Assembly (NCBI GenBank): GCA_965215215.1
Contig: CBDCDD010000001.1
Coordinates: 1-49,044, forward strand
Reading direction: 5' to 3'
DNA: 49,044 nucleotides
Origin: CALDTK01 sp965215215
Lineage (GTDB): Bacteria > Bacteroidota > Bacteroidia > Chitinophagales > Saprospiraceae
Position numbers and translations under genes: made by a program. Shown here in pieces: positions 30,498-39,792 of this stretch. The notes under the pieces are model-generated. The model worked only from the letters and a program-made list of their open reading frames with translations, was not told where the DNA came from and did no database searches. Every line of letters begins with the position of its first letter. The stretch's first letter is position 1.

Positions 30498-31505
30498 ATG
30501 GCCAAGACAGACCCCAAATTCGCCGCCCCCGCAACCGCGGTCAACTCGCGCTACCAGGAGCAGCTGCGGCTGATGTACGCGGGCGGACCGGATGGCCCAA
30601 CGACGGCCTACTCGCACAGCGACATGTGCCAGGTGTACCTCCCCTACGACGAAACGGGGGAAGCGCTCTACGAGGTGAGTCAGGGGAAACTCACCATGCG
30701 CGTGCAGGCCGCGCAATTCAGGGACAAGGCCAGCGGTGAGGCAAGGCACAGGGGCGTCCCCTACGGGACGCGGGCGCGTGTGTTATTGTATCTGATCAAC
30801 GAACTCGCCGTGGTCCGTAGACAGCGCTCCTTTAGGCTCTGTAAGAGCGTGAGCGACCTGGCCCGCCAAGTCGGAGTCCAGCGTAGCGGCCGTGACCTCG
30901 CGGACCTCAAGCTCCAGCTCGAGCGATTGTGTACCGCCTCGTTCAACCTCGAGTGGGAGCTCGACGAGGCCCGCGGGATAAAGAACTTTTTCGTCATCGA
31001 GGAGCTCGTCGTCCCCCGCGCACTGAAGGGCATGGATTACGCCAAAGTCGAGCAGTCGAGCGGGGGGATCTACGTGAAGCTCTCCGAACCCTACTACAAT
31101 TCGCTGATAACCAAAGCTGTCCCATTAGATAAAAGGGCGGTTCTCGCGCTGCAGAACAATCCGATGTGCTTGGATATCCTGAATTGGTTGACCCAACGCC
31201 TCTGCCGGATCAAACCGGGCTACCCCCATTTCGTGGCCTGGCAACTCATCCGCGAGCAATTCGGTCCCAACTACTCGCGCATGCGGGACTTCAAGAAGAA
31301 GTTCCGTATAAACATGGCGAATGTCCTCGTCCAGTACCCGGGTGCCCGGGTCGAGGAAGACGAGAACAGGGGTTGGCTGCTCTACTACTCGAAACCGCCG
31401 GTGGCTCATCGCACTAAGACCGTAAACGTCGGTGGGAGCGATTTTAAGCTCCGTGGGGCTTCTCTAACGCGATCGGCGCTACCGACGCCGGGATCCAAGC
31501 GTTGA
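30498..31505 (+). CDS. repA: RepA-like replication initiator (RepA_C family)
   Basis: This protein should bind the iterons and open the origin. The 335 residues match the plasmid RepA_C pattern: VPYGTRARVLLYLINELAVV, FRLCKSVSDLARQVGVQRSG, LADLKLQLERLCTASFNLEW, then YYNSLITKAVPLDKRAVLAL and NNPMCLDILNWLTQRLCRI. The last phrases are typical of the second winged-helix part. The C-terminal 40 residues are polar. The ATG follows the small XRE gene by 38 bases. It is the only full-length initiator in the window. Confidence 0.87.
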   Translation: MAKTDPKFAAPATAVNSRYQEQLRLMYAGGPDGPTTAYSHSDMCQVYLPYDETGEALYEVSQGKLTMRVQAAQFRDKASGEARHRGVPYGTRARVLLYLINELAVVRRQRSFRLCKSVSDLARQVGVQRSGRDLADLKLQLERLCTASFNLEWELDEARGIKNFFVIEELVVPRALKGMDYAKVEQSSGGIYVKLSEPYYNSLITKAVPLDKRAVLALQNNPMCLDILNWLTQRLCRIKPGYPHFVAWQLIREQFGPNYSRMRDFKKKFRINMANVLVQYPGARVEEDENRGWLLYYSKPPVAHRTKTVNVGGSDFKLRGASLTRSALPTPGSKR

Positions 31506-31561
31506 GTCTCGTACGGGCCATCCTGAGCGGTCTTCCCCGAGGGCGTTCCTCAAGTACGAAA

Positions 31562-31638
31562 GGGAGGGTATCCCTCCCGCGCGAGATCTACAAAATCGAC
31601 AACGCCCGCTACCCGCTGGCGAGAGCGGATAGCGGGCG
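31562..31638. terminator. Strong hairpins between repA and the transfer operon
   Basis: GGGAGGG/CCCTCCC (31562-31578) and a 15-base stem with one mismatch (CGCCCGCTACCCGCT with its partner ending at 31638) lie between the two convergent transcription units. They probably stop both repA and the long minus-strand operon. Confidence 0.6.
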
Positions 31639-31704
31639 GACGTTATAACGTAACACAGTCAGTTAGGAGTGGCCGCGTCGAAGGGGCGAGTGGCTAGGCG
31701 ACGG

Positions 31705-32361
31705 TTACTCGGGTCGGCTCCGTTCCAACACGACCCTAACCTCGTACACCTGGTCGTCGATCCGCTTGTCGGTAGTCCAAGCGATCGCTTTAGCGTCGTA
31801 CTGGATGTCGCGCCACCGCTCACCGGTCACCTCCCCGGAATACCCGTAGAGCAAATCGCCCGCCCCTTCGGTGTAGTCGACGGCGGCCGTAGTGAGAAGA
31901 TCATGAGTCTCGACTATGATTGGTACAGTGAATGTCTCGCAGCCGGTCGAGTTGCCCTCCTCACCGGGCAGGATGTTCCAGTCAGCATAAGTCGTATCGG
32001 ACCAAACCACTTTACCGGTCCCTGGATCCTCATCAGCAACGCTCGCCCAAGCGAGGATGAGAAGCTCGTGATCGGCATAGCAATCCTTGCGGTACTCCAT
32101 CCAATCGGTGGTAGGCTCTACGTCCGGCTGGGACGCATCGGCGCGCGGGCGATCGCTCGTTACGCTTGCCACACGCCAGTAGCTCGTGCCGACACGGCAA
32201 TTCAGGGTCTCGTCGGCGCGGTCGAAGTCACGGCACGCGTCCTCCGCCGGGGCGTCGGTACCGTTGTCTTCCTTGTCGCAGGCGGTGAAGCCGACGCAAA
32301 GGCAGAGGACGAGCAAGGCTAGTAACGAATCGTGTAGGGTACGGCGGTGGTAGTGGTACAT
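31705..32361 (-). CDS. Lipoprotein at the end of the transfer operon
   Basis: The 218-residue protein begins with a hydrophobic signal and a lipobox (VGFTAC followed by DKEDNGTD), so it is probably anchored to the outer membrane as is usual for Bacteroidota lipoproteins. The body has several cysteines (DACRDF, LNCRVG, KDCYAD, TGCETF) and strands ending ERSRPE. It is the last gene after traN and may be a surface exclusion, channel or unrelated surface protein. The family is not recognised. Confidence 0.7.
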   Translation of the reverse strand: MYHYHRRTLHDSLLALLVLCLCVGFTACDKEDNGTDAPAEDACRDFDRADETLNCRVGTSYWRVASVTSDRPRADASQPDVEPTTDWMEYRKDCYADHELLILAWASVADEDPGTGKVVWSDTTYADWNILPGEEGNSTGCETFTVPIIVETHDLLTTAAVDYTEGAGDLLYGYSGEVTGERWRDIQYDAKAIAWTTDKRIDDQVYEVRVVLERSRPE

Positions 32362-32427
32362 GATTGTTGGTTATCTGGAGCGAGGGACAATATTAACGCA
32401 GGTAAATGAAGTATAGCGTGAACGCGC

Positions 32428-33561
32428 CTAGCGGACCTCCGGCCCGACGTAGCGCGCGTCGACGATATCGCTGTTCTTCAGCTTGAGCGCGTGGTGGCGG
32501 CCGCCGCCACGCTCGAGGACCTCGAGGTGCAAACGCTTGGCGTCGGGGATCGTGAACTTCTCGAGCGCGACCACGAACGTCTCCGCGCTGTAGGGCTCGA
32601 CGCGAGCGGCGTCCGAGCCGGGGTAAACGAGCAAGGGGACTTGGTCGATCTCCTGTACCGCCGCGCGCTTGGCGGCCTTGTGGTCGCGGACGAAGAATCG
32701 CCAGAAATCGACGTCGTAGGCGATGGCGGTCGTGTTCGTCAGGGTGAAGCGGTAGTAGATGATGTCGCCCTGGATCCAGATCTCGTCGAGGGCCAGCCGC
32801 GATCCGACCGCCTTGTCACGAGCGATGACGCCCCCCTTGAGATCGTACCCGGCGAGCCGTTCGCACGCGTACCGGATCTCGCGCGAACTGAGGTCCGTCC
32901 GGTCGTAGATCAGTGGAGTTGGCTTCGGGTGCGTGGCGATGGCCGACTCGATCGACTCATCGTCGCCATCGGTTGCGTCTAGCTCCCCGCTCGTGAAAAC
33001 GCTAGCCTCGTCGGCGCTCGCGAGCGAACCGAATCGCTTACCCGAACGATCGCCGAGGGGCTTACCGGGCGGCGCCGGGGCAGCTTCGGGTCGGCCTGAG
33101 GGGTAGTCATCGGGCGCGGCATTGGAGGCGGCGAGGACGCCGAGATCGTAGGTGAGGGTAGCGGGATCGCGCTCGTAGAACACGCGGAAAGTGTACATGT
33201 CGTCGGTATCGGTGATGACCGTCAGACTCGTGAGCGCGAGGGCCTCGGAGGAGGCTTTCACCTTGACGACGTTCTTGACGACGTCGAGGACCTCGGTCAT
33301 CAGCTCGAGCGAACCGTGGTCGACGGCGACGACGTCACCGGGGAAGACGAGCGTCGCGGTGAAGATGTCGGAGACCGGTAGGACGAAATCGCGCTGACGC
33401 GTGGCCGGAGGCATATCGAGCCTGGAGGCCCGGGTGTGCGTCTCCCGGTCGGTGTAGGACGCAGATCGGTCGGTAGGCTGCTGGGCGTAGGCGCGGTCGC
33501 CGTGAAAAGAAAATCCGAAGGCTAACGATAAGGCGAGGGCTAGGTGGGTGCGTGTGTGCAT
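32428..33561 (-). CDS. traN: TraN (DUF4138; VirB9-like outer component)
   Basis: It is the periplasmic/outer-membrane part of the transfer channel in Bacteroides-type systems. A signal peptide ends near YAQQ. The N-terminal part has VSDIFTATLVFPGDVVAVDH and VKNVVKVKASSEALALTSLT, typical of TraN/VirB9 beta domains. An acidic linker follows, and the C-terminal half has SSREIRYACERLAGYDLKGG and IIYYRFTLTNTTAIAYDVDF. Length 377 is slightly above usual, owing to the linker. It is the neighbour of traM in the expected order. Confidence 0.87.
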   Translation of the reverse strand: MHTRTHLALALSLAFGFSFHGDRAYAQQPTDRSASYTDRETHTRASRLDMPPATRQRDFVLPVSDIFTATLVFPGDVVAVDHGSLELMTEVLDVVKNVVKVKASSEALALTSLTVITDTDDMYTFRVFYERDPATLTYDLGVLAASNAAPDDYPSGRPEAAPAPPGKPLGDRSGKRFGSLASADEASVFTSGELDATDGDDESIESAIATHPKPTPLIYDRTDLSSREIRYACERLAGYDLKGGVIARDKAVGSRLALDEIWIQGDIIYYRFTLTNTTAIAYDVDFWRFFVRDHKAAKRAAVQEIDQVPLLVYPGSDAARVEPYSAETFVVALEKFTIPDAKRLHLEVLERGGGRHHALKLKNSDIVDARYVGPEVR

Positions 33562-33590
33562 GGGTAGATTGTTGATGGCGTGATTGAGGT

Positions 33591-35138
33591 TTACTGGCCG
33601 TTTTGAAGGATCAGCCGGTGGCCGGCCTTGAGCTGCACCTTGACGGCGTTCATCTTCGCCGTCGCGAGACTACGCGCGGCGTCGACGCCCTGGAGCGCGA
33701 GCTGCGCGGCGACGTCCGCGGTACCCAGCCCCGTTCGTCCGAGCGATCCGATCGATCGCGTCCCCTGCTGCTTCGCGACCTCGCGCTCGACCGAAGCGGG
33801 GACGGCGACGCCGTCCTGGCCGTCCAAATCGTAGGCGGTGAGCTTGACCGGGTAGATATTCCCACGGTAGGTGACGTTCTCGATGTCGAGGGCCATCCGG
33901 TCGCGCCGCAGGCTCGTGGTGGCGTAGACGAACGAGCTCCGCGGGATCTTCTGCCCGGAGAGATAGACGTCGTCGAGTAGGCGGAGTTTGACCGTGGCGC
34001 CCGGGGTGACCATCGTGGTGGCGTGTACCTGCGCGGCGACCGTGACCGCCTCGAAGCCGTCGCGGGTACCGGTGCCGTAAAACCCACTAGGCGCCGAAGG
34101 CGCTAGTGAATCGACGGGCTCCGCGGCCCCGAAGTAGTTCACCTCACGAGCCGTGGCGTTGGCCTGGGCGATCGGGTAGACGTGACGGTCGTCGTCGACG
34201 GAACGGGCCTCGAGTTCGGCTTCGACGAGGGCGGGATTCGAGAGCTTGAGCGAGGCATCCATGACGCGCTCGAGGGAGGCGAGGTTGGCGGCGTGGAGGC
34301 TGTCCTGCGTGGAGATCGGCTCCGAGTAGCTATCGGCGGCGATTACCTCGTCCATGAGGGCCTGGCCACCGGGGACCTGATCCACGCCACTACCCGGACG
34401 CGGCCCCGCGCCCGACTCCGCGTCGAGGGCGGTGAGGGCCGCTTCCATTTGGGCGAGTTTCGCGTCGTCCGCGTCGACCATCGCGCCGGACTTCCCGCTC
34501 ACGCCGATATCCTCGATGGGGGTCAGCCCCCGGTGTGCGACACCCTGGCTGGCTTCCTGGGCCTCGAGTTCCCCCTGGAACTCACTCAGCTTCAGCTTGA
34601 GCTCGTCGGCGGGTCCCCCTGCGTCGGACTGCGTGGGGGAGCCCGTCACACCGCCGGGGTCCAGCTCCGAGGACAATCCGGTTAGACGGTCCTCGGTGGT
34701 GATGACCTCCCCAAAGGCGTCTCCCCCGAGCGGGGCGTGCTCGGGGTCACCGCCCTCCGGTAGTCCGGTGGCGTAAGGATCGAGGCTCAGCTGACGCTCG
34801 CGTTGCTCGGCCTCGTAGTCGAGCTCCTCGTAAGCGTGGAGCTTGTCCGGTAAGGGGGTGATCCGGGCGGACGGGATACTCGTCTGAACGGCGGATCGCG
34901 CGAGCGCGGCCGGGGCCGGGGCCGTCGCACCACCGCTACCACCGCCCCCGAGGAAAAACGCGGTGGTGAGGACCGGGACGAAGAATAAGGGTAGGCGGAT
35001 CAGGAGGCTGCGCAGGCGGGCGCGGTTGGGGTCGATCGGCGGCGGCCCCCCACTCCGGGCTACCTGACCGGCGTCGGGCTGTACGGGTGACGTCGGAGCG
35101 GGGGTCTGGTCGGGGCGAGGAGGGTTGTCCGGTTGCAT
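33591..35138 (-). CDS. traM: TraM (VirB10-like channel scaffold)
   Basis: It spans from the inner to the outer membrane and opens the channel. From the ATG at 35138 the protein has 515 residues: a Pro-rich cytoplasmic start, a single membrane segment near residue 45 (IRLPLFFVPVLTTAFFLGGG) and a long periplasmic linker. The C-terminal beta domain contains VTPGATVKLRLLDDVYLSGQ, RRDRMALDIENVTYRGNIYP and VKLTAYDLDGQDGV. Sequence upstream of 35138 in the same frame is Arg-rich, overlaps traL and is not coding. It follows traL by 41 bases. Confidence 0.88.
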   Translation of the reverse strand: MQPDNPPRPDQTPAPTSPVQPDAGQVARSGGPPPIDPNRARLRSLLIRLPLFFVPVLTTAFFLGGGGSGGATAPAPAALARSAVQTSIPSARITPLPDKLHAYEELDYEAEQRERQLSLDPYATGLPEGGDPEHAPLGGDAFGEVITTEDRLTGLSSELDPGGVTGSPTQSDAGGPADELKLKLSEFQGELEAQEASQGVAHRGLTPIEDIGVSGKSGAMVDADDAKLAQMEAALTALDAESGAGPRPGSGVDQVPGGQALMDEVIAADSYSEPISTQDSLHAANLASLERVMDASLKLSNPALVEAELEARSVDDDRHVYPIAQANATAREVNYFGAAEPVDSLAPSAPSGFYGTGTRDGFEAVTVAAQVHATTMVTPGATVKLRLLDDVYLSGQKIPRSSFVYATTSLRRDRMALDIENVTYRGNIYPVKLTAYDLDGQDGVAVPASVEREVAKQQGTRSIGSLGRTGLGTADVAAQLALQGVDAARSLATAKMNAVKVQLKAGHRLILQNGQ

Positions 35139-35179
35139 GGGGGCGGGGGTATAATCGTGAGTGAAGTAGCGCTCGCGCC

Positions 35180-35440
35180 TTAGCGCTCGCGCAGGCTGTC
35201 GAGGGTGCTCTGGGTGCGTAAGAGGCCGGAGACCTCGGCGCCGATCCCGCCGGGGTGAAGCTCCTCGGTGACGCGGGCCGCGTCGGCCGGTGCGGTGATC
35301 GTGCCGACGTCGAGCCGTGGGGCGGTGCGCTCGCGCATGATCGCCCAGACGACGAAAACGCAGCAAAGGGCCGTGGCCACCGCGAGTAAGATGCGGGTGC
35401 GCAGGCGTGGGTCGGCTGATCGGTCGAAGGAGGGGTCCAC
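35180..35440 (-). CDS. traL: TraL-like small membrane protein
   Basis: The 86-residue protein has one membrane segment (TRILLAVATALCCVFVVWAI) and a short periplasmic tail. Sequence alone would not name it, but its size and place between traK and traM match traL of Bacteroides conjugative elements. Confidence 0.6.
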   Translation of the reverse strand: MDPSFDRSADPRLRTRILLAVATALCCVFVVWAIMRERTAPRLDVGTITAPADAARVTEELHPGGIGAEVSGLLRTQSTLDSLRER

Positions 35441-35486
35441 AGGGGCGGGGCGTTAAACGTGAAAGTTGCTGTTGCGGGGCACGGGC

Positions 35487-36107
35487 TCAGTAGCGACGCT
35501 TCGTCCCGAGGTCATCGTTCTCGATGACCTGGTAGCGTTCGATGAGGAAACCGTAAGGATTGTCTTCGGTCATTTTGACCTGCCTGAGGTAACCCTCGGT
35601 AACGAGGGTCCGCTCCGTCACCGTGGTGGGACGCGTGAGGGTGAGTTTCCCGTGGAAGGTGAAGTGGAAGGGGTCGGTCGAGAGATCGACGGCCACGCTG
35701 TCGACGGTGATGTCTTGGCTCAGGTTGGACGCCACCAAGTTGCGGTAGAACTGATCCTCCTGGTAGCGGTCGTGGAGCTCGCGGACGGTCGCGTCCCCGA
35801 GGACGAGCGAGCGGGCCAGTTGGCGGTCGATGGCCGCGGGGTCGGGATCGAGATCGTAAAAAATAGTATGGAAGAGCTCGACGTGGGCCTTCGATTGGAT
35901 GGGGAGGTACTCGCGTTCGTCGGCGGGGGTCAGTTGGATGAGCGACCCGCCGATATTGGCGTAAACCAGCCGCGACTGCTCCCGCACGAGGTTAGTGGTG
36001 TGGGTGTACATGTAAGCGGTACCGACGACGAATAGGACCACGCATACGTAGGTGAGGATGCGTTGCTGGCGGTGGACTGTGTCCACGTTGTTGAGGGTGT
36101 TAAGCAT
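35487..36107 (-). CDS. traK: TraK (VirB8-like inner-membrane component)
   Basis: This bitopic protein of the transfer channel has 206 residues. One membrane segment (ILTYVCVVLFVVGTAYMYTH) follows a short N-terminus beginning MLNTLNNVDTVHRQQR, typical of TraK. The periplasmic domain has KAHVELFHTIFYDLDPDPAA, YRNLVASNLSQDITVDSVAV and FTFHGKLTLTRPTTVTERTL. Length and order (traJ-traK-traL) are as expected. Confidence 0.88.
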   Translation of the reverse strand: MLNTLNNVDTVHRQQRILTYVCVVLFVVGTAYMYTHTTNLVREQSRLVYANIGGSLIQLTPADEREYLPIQSKAHVELFHTIFYDLDPDPAAIDRQLARSLVLGDATVRELHDRYQEDQFYRNLVASNLSQDITVDSVAVDLSTDPFHFTFHGKLTLTRPTTVTERTLVTEGYLRQVKMTEDNPYGFLIERYQVIENDDLGTKRRY

Positions 36108-36149
36108 GGTAGATTTTTCTTTTCAGGGCGATTAGCGGGGTTGATGTGG

Positions 36150-37415
36150 TTACCGTTTGGTGGGCGGGGAGATGAATGTGGTGAGCCGGTCCTTGACCGC
36201 GCGGCCGACGCGGGCACTTGCGCGGGCGGCGCGGGCACCCGCGCGGGCGGTTGCGCCGGCGCCGGCACGGGTAACCGCACCGGCGCCGTAGCCACTCATC
36301 CTACTCGCGCTCGAGACCCCGGCTGCCCCCATCGCCATCCCGGCGGCGTTGGCGGCGCCGCCGGTGGCCGACCCGAGCGCCATGCGGCCGGCGGCCATGG
36401 CGCCCGACATGAGCCCGGAGGCCCCGGAGGCCGCGATGAAGTAGCCCGTGACCGCCGGCACCGACGCGTAACCGGCGACGCCCGTGAGCAGCAGGATGAA
36501 ATACAGGCCATCGGCCGCTTCGACCCCGGTGTTCCCGAGCGCGAGCTGCGCGGCGGTCTCCTCGGCGAACTGGACTTGGATAACGGAGATGATGTATCCG
36601 AAGACGTTGGCCACCGGTAACCACAGGTAAACCGTGACGTAGCGCCCAGCCCAATTCGTGAACGAGGACCCGAAGCCCGGGATCAGCGAGAACCCGAGCG
36701 CCAGGGGTCCGAGCAGTCCGAGTACCGCGAGCGTGAACGCCCGCAGGGTGTTCAGTATGAAGACCGCCGCAGTGTATACCCAGGTCATCAACGTAAAGAC
36801 GAGCATCCGGAACTTGGTCCGGAGCTCGTACAGCGTCGCTTCGGTACGGAACGAGGCCCACAGCGTGGTCTGCTCGAACCACCCCGCATCTGAGGCGCCG
36901 TTGTTTTTTAAGTAAGCATCGAAATCGCCGGTGCCGTCCGGACCGAGGAGTATCGCCCCCTCCCCCGTCGTCTTGCGGGCGTTCTCCAACTTCAGTAGCA
37001 CCTCCTCGACTACCGCGTTCTCGTCGGCGACCATCGCGTCGGTCGCCTGCACGGTCGGGGCGAGGAGGGTGTTGATCCCGGCGAGGATCTCGAAGTAGAA
37101 TAACAGTCCGATCAGGATGAAGAATGGCCGCGCGAGACCGCTGATGTCGATGGGGCTGCCTTGGACCAGGCCCTTCGAGACGTGCATCGAGATCGCGATC
37201 ACGGCGCCGACCGCGCCCACGGCGCTCGCGGCGTACGCGAAGGAGTCGACCCCCTGGATCACGGAGGCGTACACGCCCTCCATCATCGACTCCATCTTCG
37301 AGAGCGAGGAGCCGGTGGCGTAAGTGTTACCCGCGCCCTGAGCGGCGGCGAGTACCGGGAGGGCGGTGGCGAACACCGTGGCGGCGGCGGAGTAGATCTT
37401 GGTCGAGCGGCACAT
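36150..37415 (-). CDS. traJ: TraJ (VirB6-like polytopic channel protein)
   Basis: From the ATG at 37415 the protein has 421 residues, with a signal-like start (IYSAAATVFATALPVLAAAQ) and about six to seven hydrophobic segments. Examples are FAYAASAVGAVGAVIAISMH, FFILIGLLFYFEILAGINTL, LGLLGPLALGFSLIPGF and LWLPVANVFGYIISVIQVQF. The C-terminus is an Ala/Gly/Arg-rich cytoplasmic tail. The longer frame upstream of 37415 is Arg-rich and overlaps the next gene. It carries the TraJ role of inner-membrane pore part; unusual is the long low-complexity tail. Confidence 0.85.
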   Translation of the reverse strand: MCRSTKIYSAAATVFATALPVLAAAQGAGNTYATGSSLSKMESMMEGVYASVIQGVDSFAYAASAVGAVGAVIAISMHVSKGLVQGSPIDISGLARPFFILIGLLFYFEILAGINTLLAPTVQATDAMVADENAVVEEVLLKLENARKTTGEGAILLGPDGTGDFDAYLKNNGASDAGWFEQTTLWASFRTEATLYELRTKFRMLVFTLMTWVYTAAVFILNTLRAFTLAVLGLLGPLALGFSLIPGFGSSFTNWAGRYVTVYLWLPVANVFGYIISVIQVQFAEETAAQLALGNTGVEAADGLYFILLLTGVAGYASVPAVTGYFIAASGASGLMSGAMAAGRMALGSATGGAANAAGMAMGAAGVSSASRMSGYGAGAVTRAGAGATARAGARAARASARVGRAVKDRLTTFISPPTKR

Positions 37416-37441
37416 AACGAGCGTGATTTGGGGTTCGGATT

Positions 37442-38272
37442 TTACGGGGTGGCGTACAGGCCGGTAGCGAGTGTGGCGTCGCGTCGGTCGGCCTCGCGGA
37501 CGATCCCCACGCCGGCGACGCGGCCGTGGAGGTACTCGGCGTGCCGCCGGACCTCGCGCAGCCCGTCCGCCATGGCGGCGAGTAACCGGAGGCGGTCGAT
37601 CGGGGTAGCCCACATCGTCTCTTCGTCCGGGTCAGCACCGTCGGCGGATGGGTTCCCCCCGCCGGGTTCGTCGTCCCCCGGTGTACCCGGTCCGGACTCC
37701 CCGCCGGCGGGTGCTTCGGAGATCCCCGCGATGGCGGGTAAGTAGCGGACCGTGCGGAGGGCGGCCGACTTGACCTCGGCGACGAGCCCAAGTAGCTCCG
37801 AGGCCTCCTCCCTGTCGCTCCACAGGTCCGCGTCGAGCGCGGCGGTCGTGGCGCGGCTCAACCGGAGGAGCAGGCGGATCTCGTCGCGGATGTCGGTGAC
37901 GTAAGCGTGGGCGCTCACGAAGTCCGGCACCTGCTGCAGCTCGTCGTAATAGGCTTCGTGCTGGTCTTTTTCCTCGCCGAAGAGACGTGTTAGTTCGCCG
38001 AGAGATTCCTTCCACTGTAGGCCCTCCCGACCGGCCATGTAGACCTGTAGGAGCGTGACGACGGCCTCGTGGACGTTGTATTTGCGTCGCCACTTCGGGC
38101 TATTGATCCGGAATCCGCCCTTGTTGATCTCCGAGGGGATCGGCGGGACGATCGGTGGGGTCTCGAGCGTGGGCAGGGACGTCTGACCCGCGAGCGGGGT
38201 ACTCGCACCCGCTGCTATGAGTAACGCGACGGCCAGCACGCTGGCTGCGGGGGGCTTACGGTGCGGTCGCAT
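37442..38272 (-). CDS. Exported coiled-coil transfer protein, VirB5/TraI-like (fourth of four)
   Basis: The 276-residue protein has a signal peptide (VLAVALLIAAGASTPLAGQ), a helical central part (LQVYMAGREGLQWKESLGEL, EEKDQHEAYYDELQQV) and a Gly/Pro/Asp-rich linker near residue 190 before a final helical part. It overlaps the upstream gene by 17 bases. Its position between traG and traJ is where VirB5-like pilus-tip or TraI proteins occur. Not assigned by a specific motif. Confidence 0.65.
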   Translation of the reverse strand: MRPHRKPPAASVLAVALLIAAGASTPLAGQTSLPTLETPPIVPPIPSEINKGGFRINSPKWRRKYNVHEAVVTLLQVYMAGREGLQWKESLGELTRLFGEEKDQHEAYYDELQQVPDFVSAHAYVTDIRDEIRLLLRLSRATTAALDADLWSDREEASELLGLVAEVKSAALRTVRYLPAIAGISEAPAGGESGPGTPGDDEPGGGNPSADGADPDEETMWATPIDRLRLLAAMADGLREVRRHAEYLHGRVAGVGIVREADRRDATLATGLYATP

Positions 38273-39038
38273 AGATGGCGCGTATGTCGTTACCGGCGCC
38301 CGGGCGTCGGGTCTGGGCGAGGGCGATCGCGAAATCGCGTAAGTGACGGTATTCGGCGATGAGTCCCGTGACCGATGCGTGGACGCGGTCCACGACTGCG
38401 ATCCTCTCCGAATCCATCATCTCGAAATCACCGGCTCCGGCGATCGCGACAGCGCGGATTTCGCCGAGGTGTTCTAGCGCCTGTACGAACAGCTCGTCGA
38501 GAACAGCAGTAAAGGCCTCGATCTCCGCAGGCTCGAAGGCACCCGACTGCCGGAGTGCGTCCCGGAAGCGATCACGCTCCGCTTTCGTAAATACCTCCCG
38601 GAGCTGCTTGATGACGTCGTAGACCTTGAAGTACTCGCTGACGACGGGGTTCACGTCGGCGAGCTGCTCGAAGAAGCGCTCGTGCAACTTGCGGTTGTCG
38701 TCGGTCAGGGTGTTGATCCCCGCGTAGGCCACGCGGAGGATCTGGAAGATGTCCTTGTACTTTTCGAGGAGCTTGTTGTTCGCAAGATTCTGGGCCGAGT
38801 TGAGCCCCACGTCCGCGGCCCAAAACCCGACGTCTTCCCAGGTCGGCAACCCCGGCGTACCCCCACCGGGGGTACCACCCCCTCCCCCACCGCCGGGGTC
38901 GCTCCCCTGAGCGTGACCGGGGACGGGGATGACCGCCATGACTCCGGAGAGCGCCACGGCGGTGAGGTAGCGCGCGGCGCTACGTAGGGGCCTAAGCCCC
39001 GATGATGGCGCGGACGGCGTCGATGCGGTCGGGATCAC
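38256..39038 (-). CDS. Exported helical transfer protein, VirB5-like (third of four)
   Basis: The 260-residue protein has a signal peptide (YLTAVALSGVMAVIPVPGHA), a glycine stretch (GGGGGGG region near residue 50) and then helices: NSAQNLANNKLLEKYKDIFQ, LRVAYAGINTLTDDNRKLHE, FVQALEHLGEIRAVAIAGAG. It overlaps the gene before it by 47 bases and the one after by 17, showing tight coupling. It has the general shape of VirB5/TrbJ proteins. Confidence 0.65.
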   Translation of the reverse strand: MIPTASTPSAPSSGLRPLRSAARYLTAVALSGVMAVIPVPGHAQGSDPGGGGGGGTPGGGTPGLPTWEDVGFWAADVGLNSAQNLANNKLLEKYKDIFQILRVAYAGINTLTDDNRKLHERFFEQLADVNPVVSEYFKVYDVIKQLREVFTKAERDRFRDALRQSGAFEPAEIEAFTAVLDELFVQALEHLGEIRAVAIAGAGDFEMMDSERIAVVDRVHASVTGLIAEYRHLRDFAIALAQTRRPGAGNDIRAIYATAP

Positions 39039-39792
39039 GGGTGCGATTTTTGGAGATGAAGTCCACGGCGCGGACGAGGGCGTAGAGGTCGGTGGTGAGT
39101 GCGACCAGCTCGCGGTTTAAGGCGGCGATTTGCTCGGTGCGATCGAGGGTGCTCATGAGCACGAAAAAATCACCGTGCTCCTCACGCATCCGCTCGGTCG
39201 CTTCCGTGTCGGTATCGTTGTCGAGGAGCGCGAGGGCGGCGACGTCGATCGCGCGGCCGGCGCGTTCGATCATTCCACTGGTTACCTCGGTCAAGGCGGT
39301 GCGCTCGGCGACCTGCAAACCGTCGATCAGGCGGATGCGCTCGCCGACGGCCTCGATTGCCTCGATGAGGTCGCCAACGCGATCGGCGAAGCGGCGGGCC
39401 TCCGCGAGGGAGCGGACGACGTCCGTGACGATCTTGAACTTCTCGTAATGCTTGGCGAAGGCCTCGTACGTCTTCCCGAGGGTCGTCGCGAGCTTCGCCA
39501 ATTCGGTGCGCTGGAGCGCGTCGTTGCGCTCTTTCTGCCTCGTGATCTCGTAGGTGTCCGCGAGCTTCTCGGTCTTCTGCGCGAGGATCACCGCGCGGTT
39601 GGCGCGCTTGTCGAGTTTCTCCGCGATCTTAGTCGCGGCGGTGATGACGACGAGTCCCCCGGGACCCAACTCCTGTGTGACTAACCCACCGAGATCCTGA
39701 GCGCCAGCGCACGGGGTAACGGCCGCGACCCCAGTTAGCAAGAGCACGCACCTGAAGGTCCGGGCCGCGGATCTGACGTACGGCGACCTCAT
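38992..39792 (-). CDS. Exported coiled-coil transfer protein, VirB5/TrbJ-like (second of four)
   Basis: The 266-residue protein has a signal peptide (LLLTGVAAVTPCAGAQ) and long heptad-rich helices (KIAEKLDKRANRAVILAQKT, EKLADTYEITRQKERNDALQ). A part follows with the pattern VRSLAEARRFADRVGDLIEA, seen in TrbJ/VirB5 proteins. ATGA overlap with the preceding gene and 47-base overlap with the next. Confidence 0.68.
   Translation of the reverse strand: MRSPYVRSAARTFRCVLLLTGVAAVTPCAGAQDLGGLVTQELGPGGLVVITAATKIAEKLDKRANRAVILAQKTEKLADTYEITRQKERNDALQRTELAKLATTLGKTYEAFAKHYEKFKIVTDVVRSLAEARRFADRVGDLIEAIEAVGERIRLIDGLQVAERTALTEVTSGMIERAGRAIDVAALALLDNDTDTEATERMREEHGDFFVLMSTLDRTEQIAALNRELVALTTDLYALVRAVDFISKNRTRDPDRIDAVRAIIGA

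Noticed and set aside
35139..35366. N-terminal extension of traM upstream of 35138
   Set aside because: It is Arg-rich, overlaps traL, and the ATG at 35138 gives the expected Pro-rich start and single membrane segment.
36301..36882. Long antisense frame opposite traJ
   Set aside because: It lies wholly inside a well-supported gene, is Arg/Gly-rich and reflects the GC-rich third positions of traJ.
37416..37613. N-terminal extension of traJ upstream of 37415
   Set aside because: It is Arg-rich and overlaps the preceding gene, while the ATG at 37415 begins a signal-like segment.
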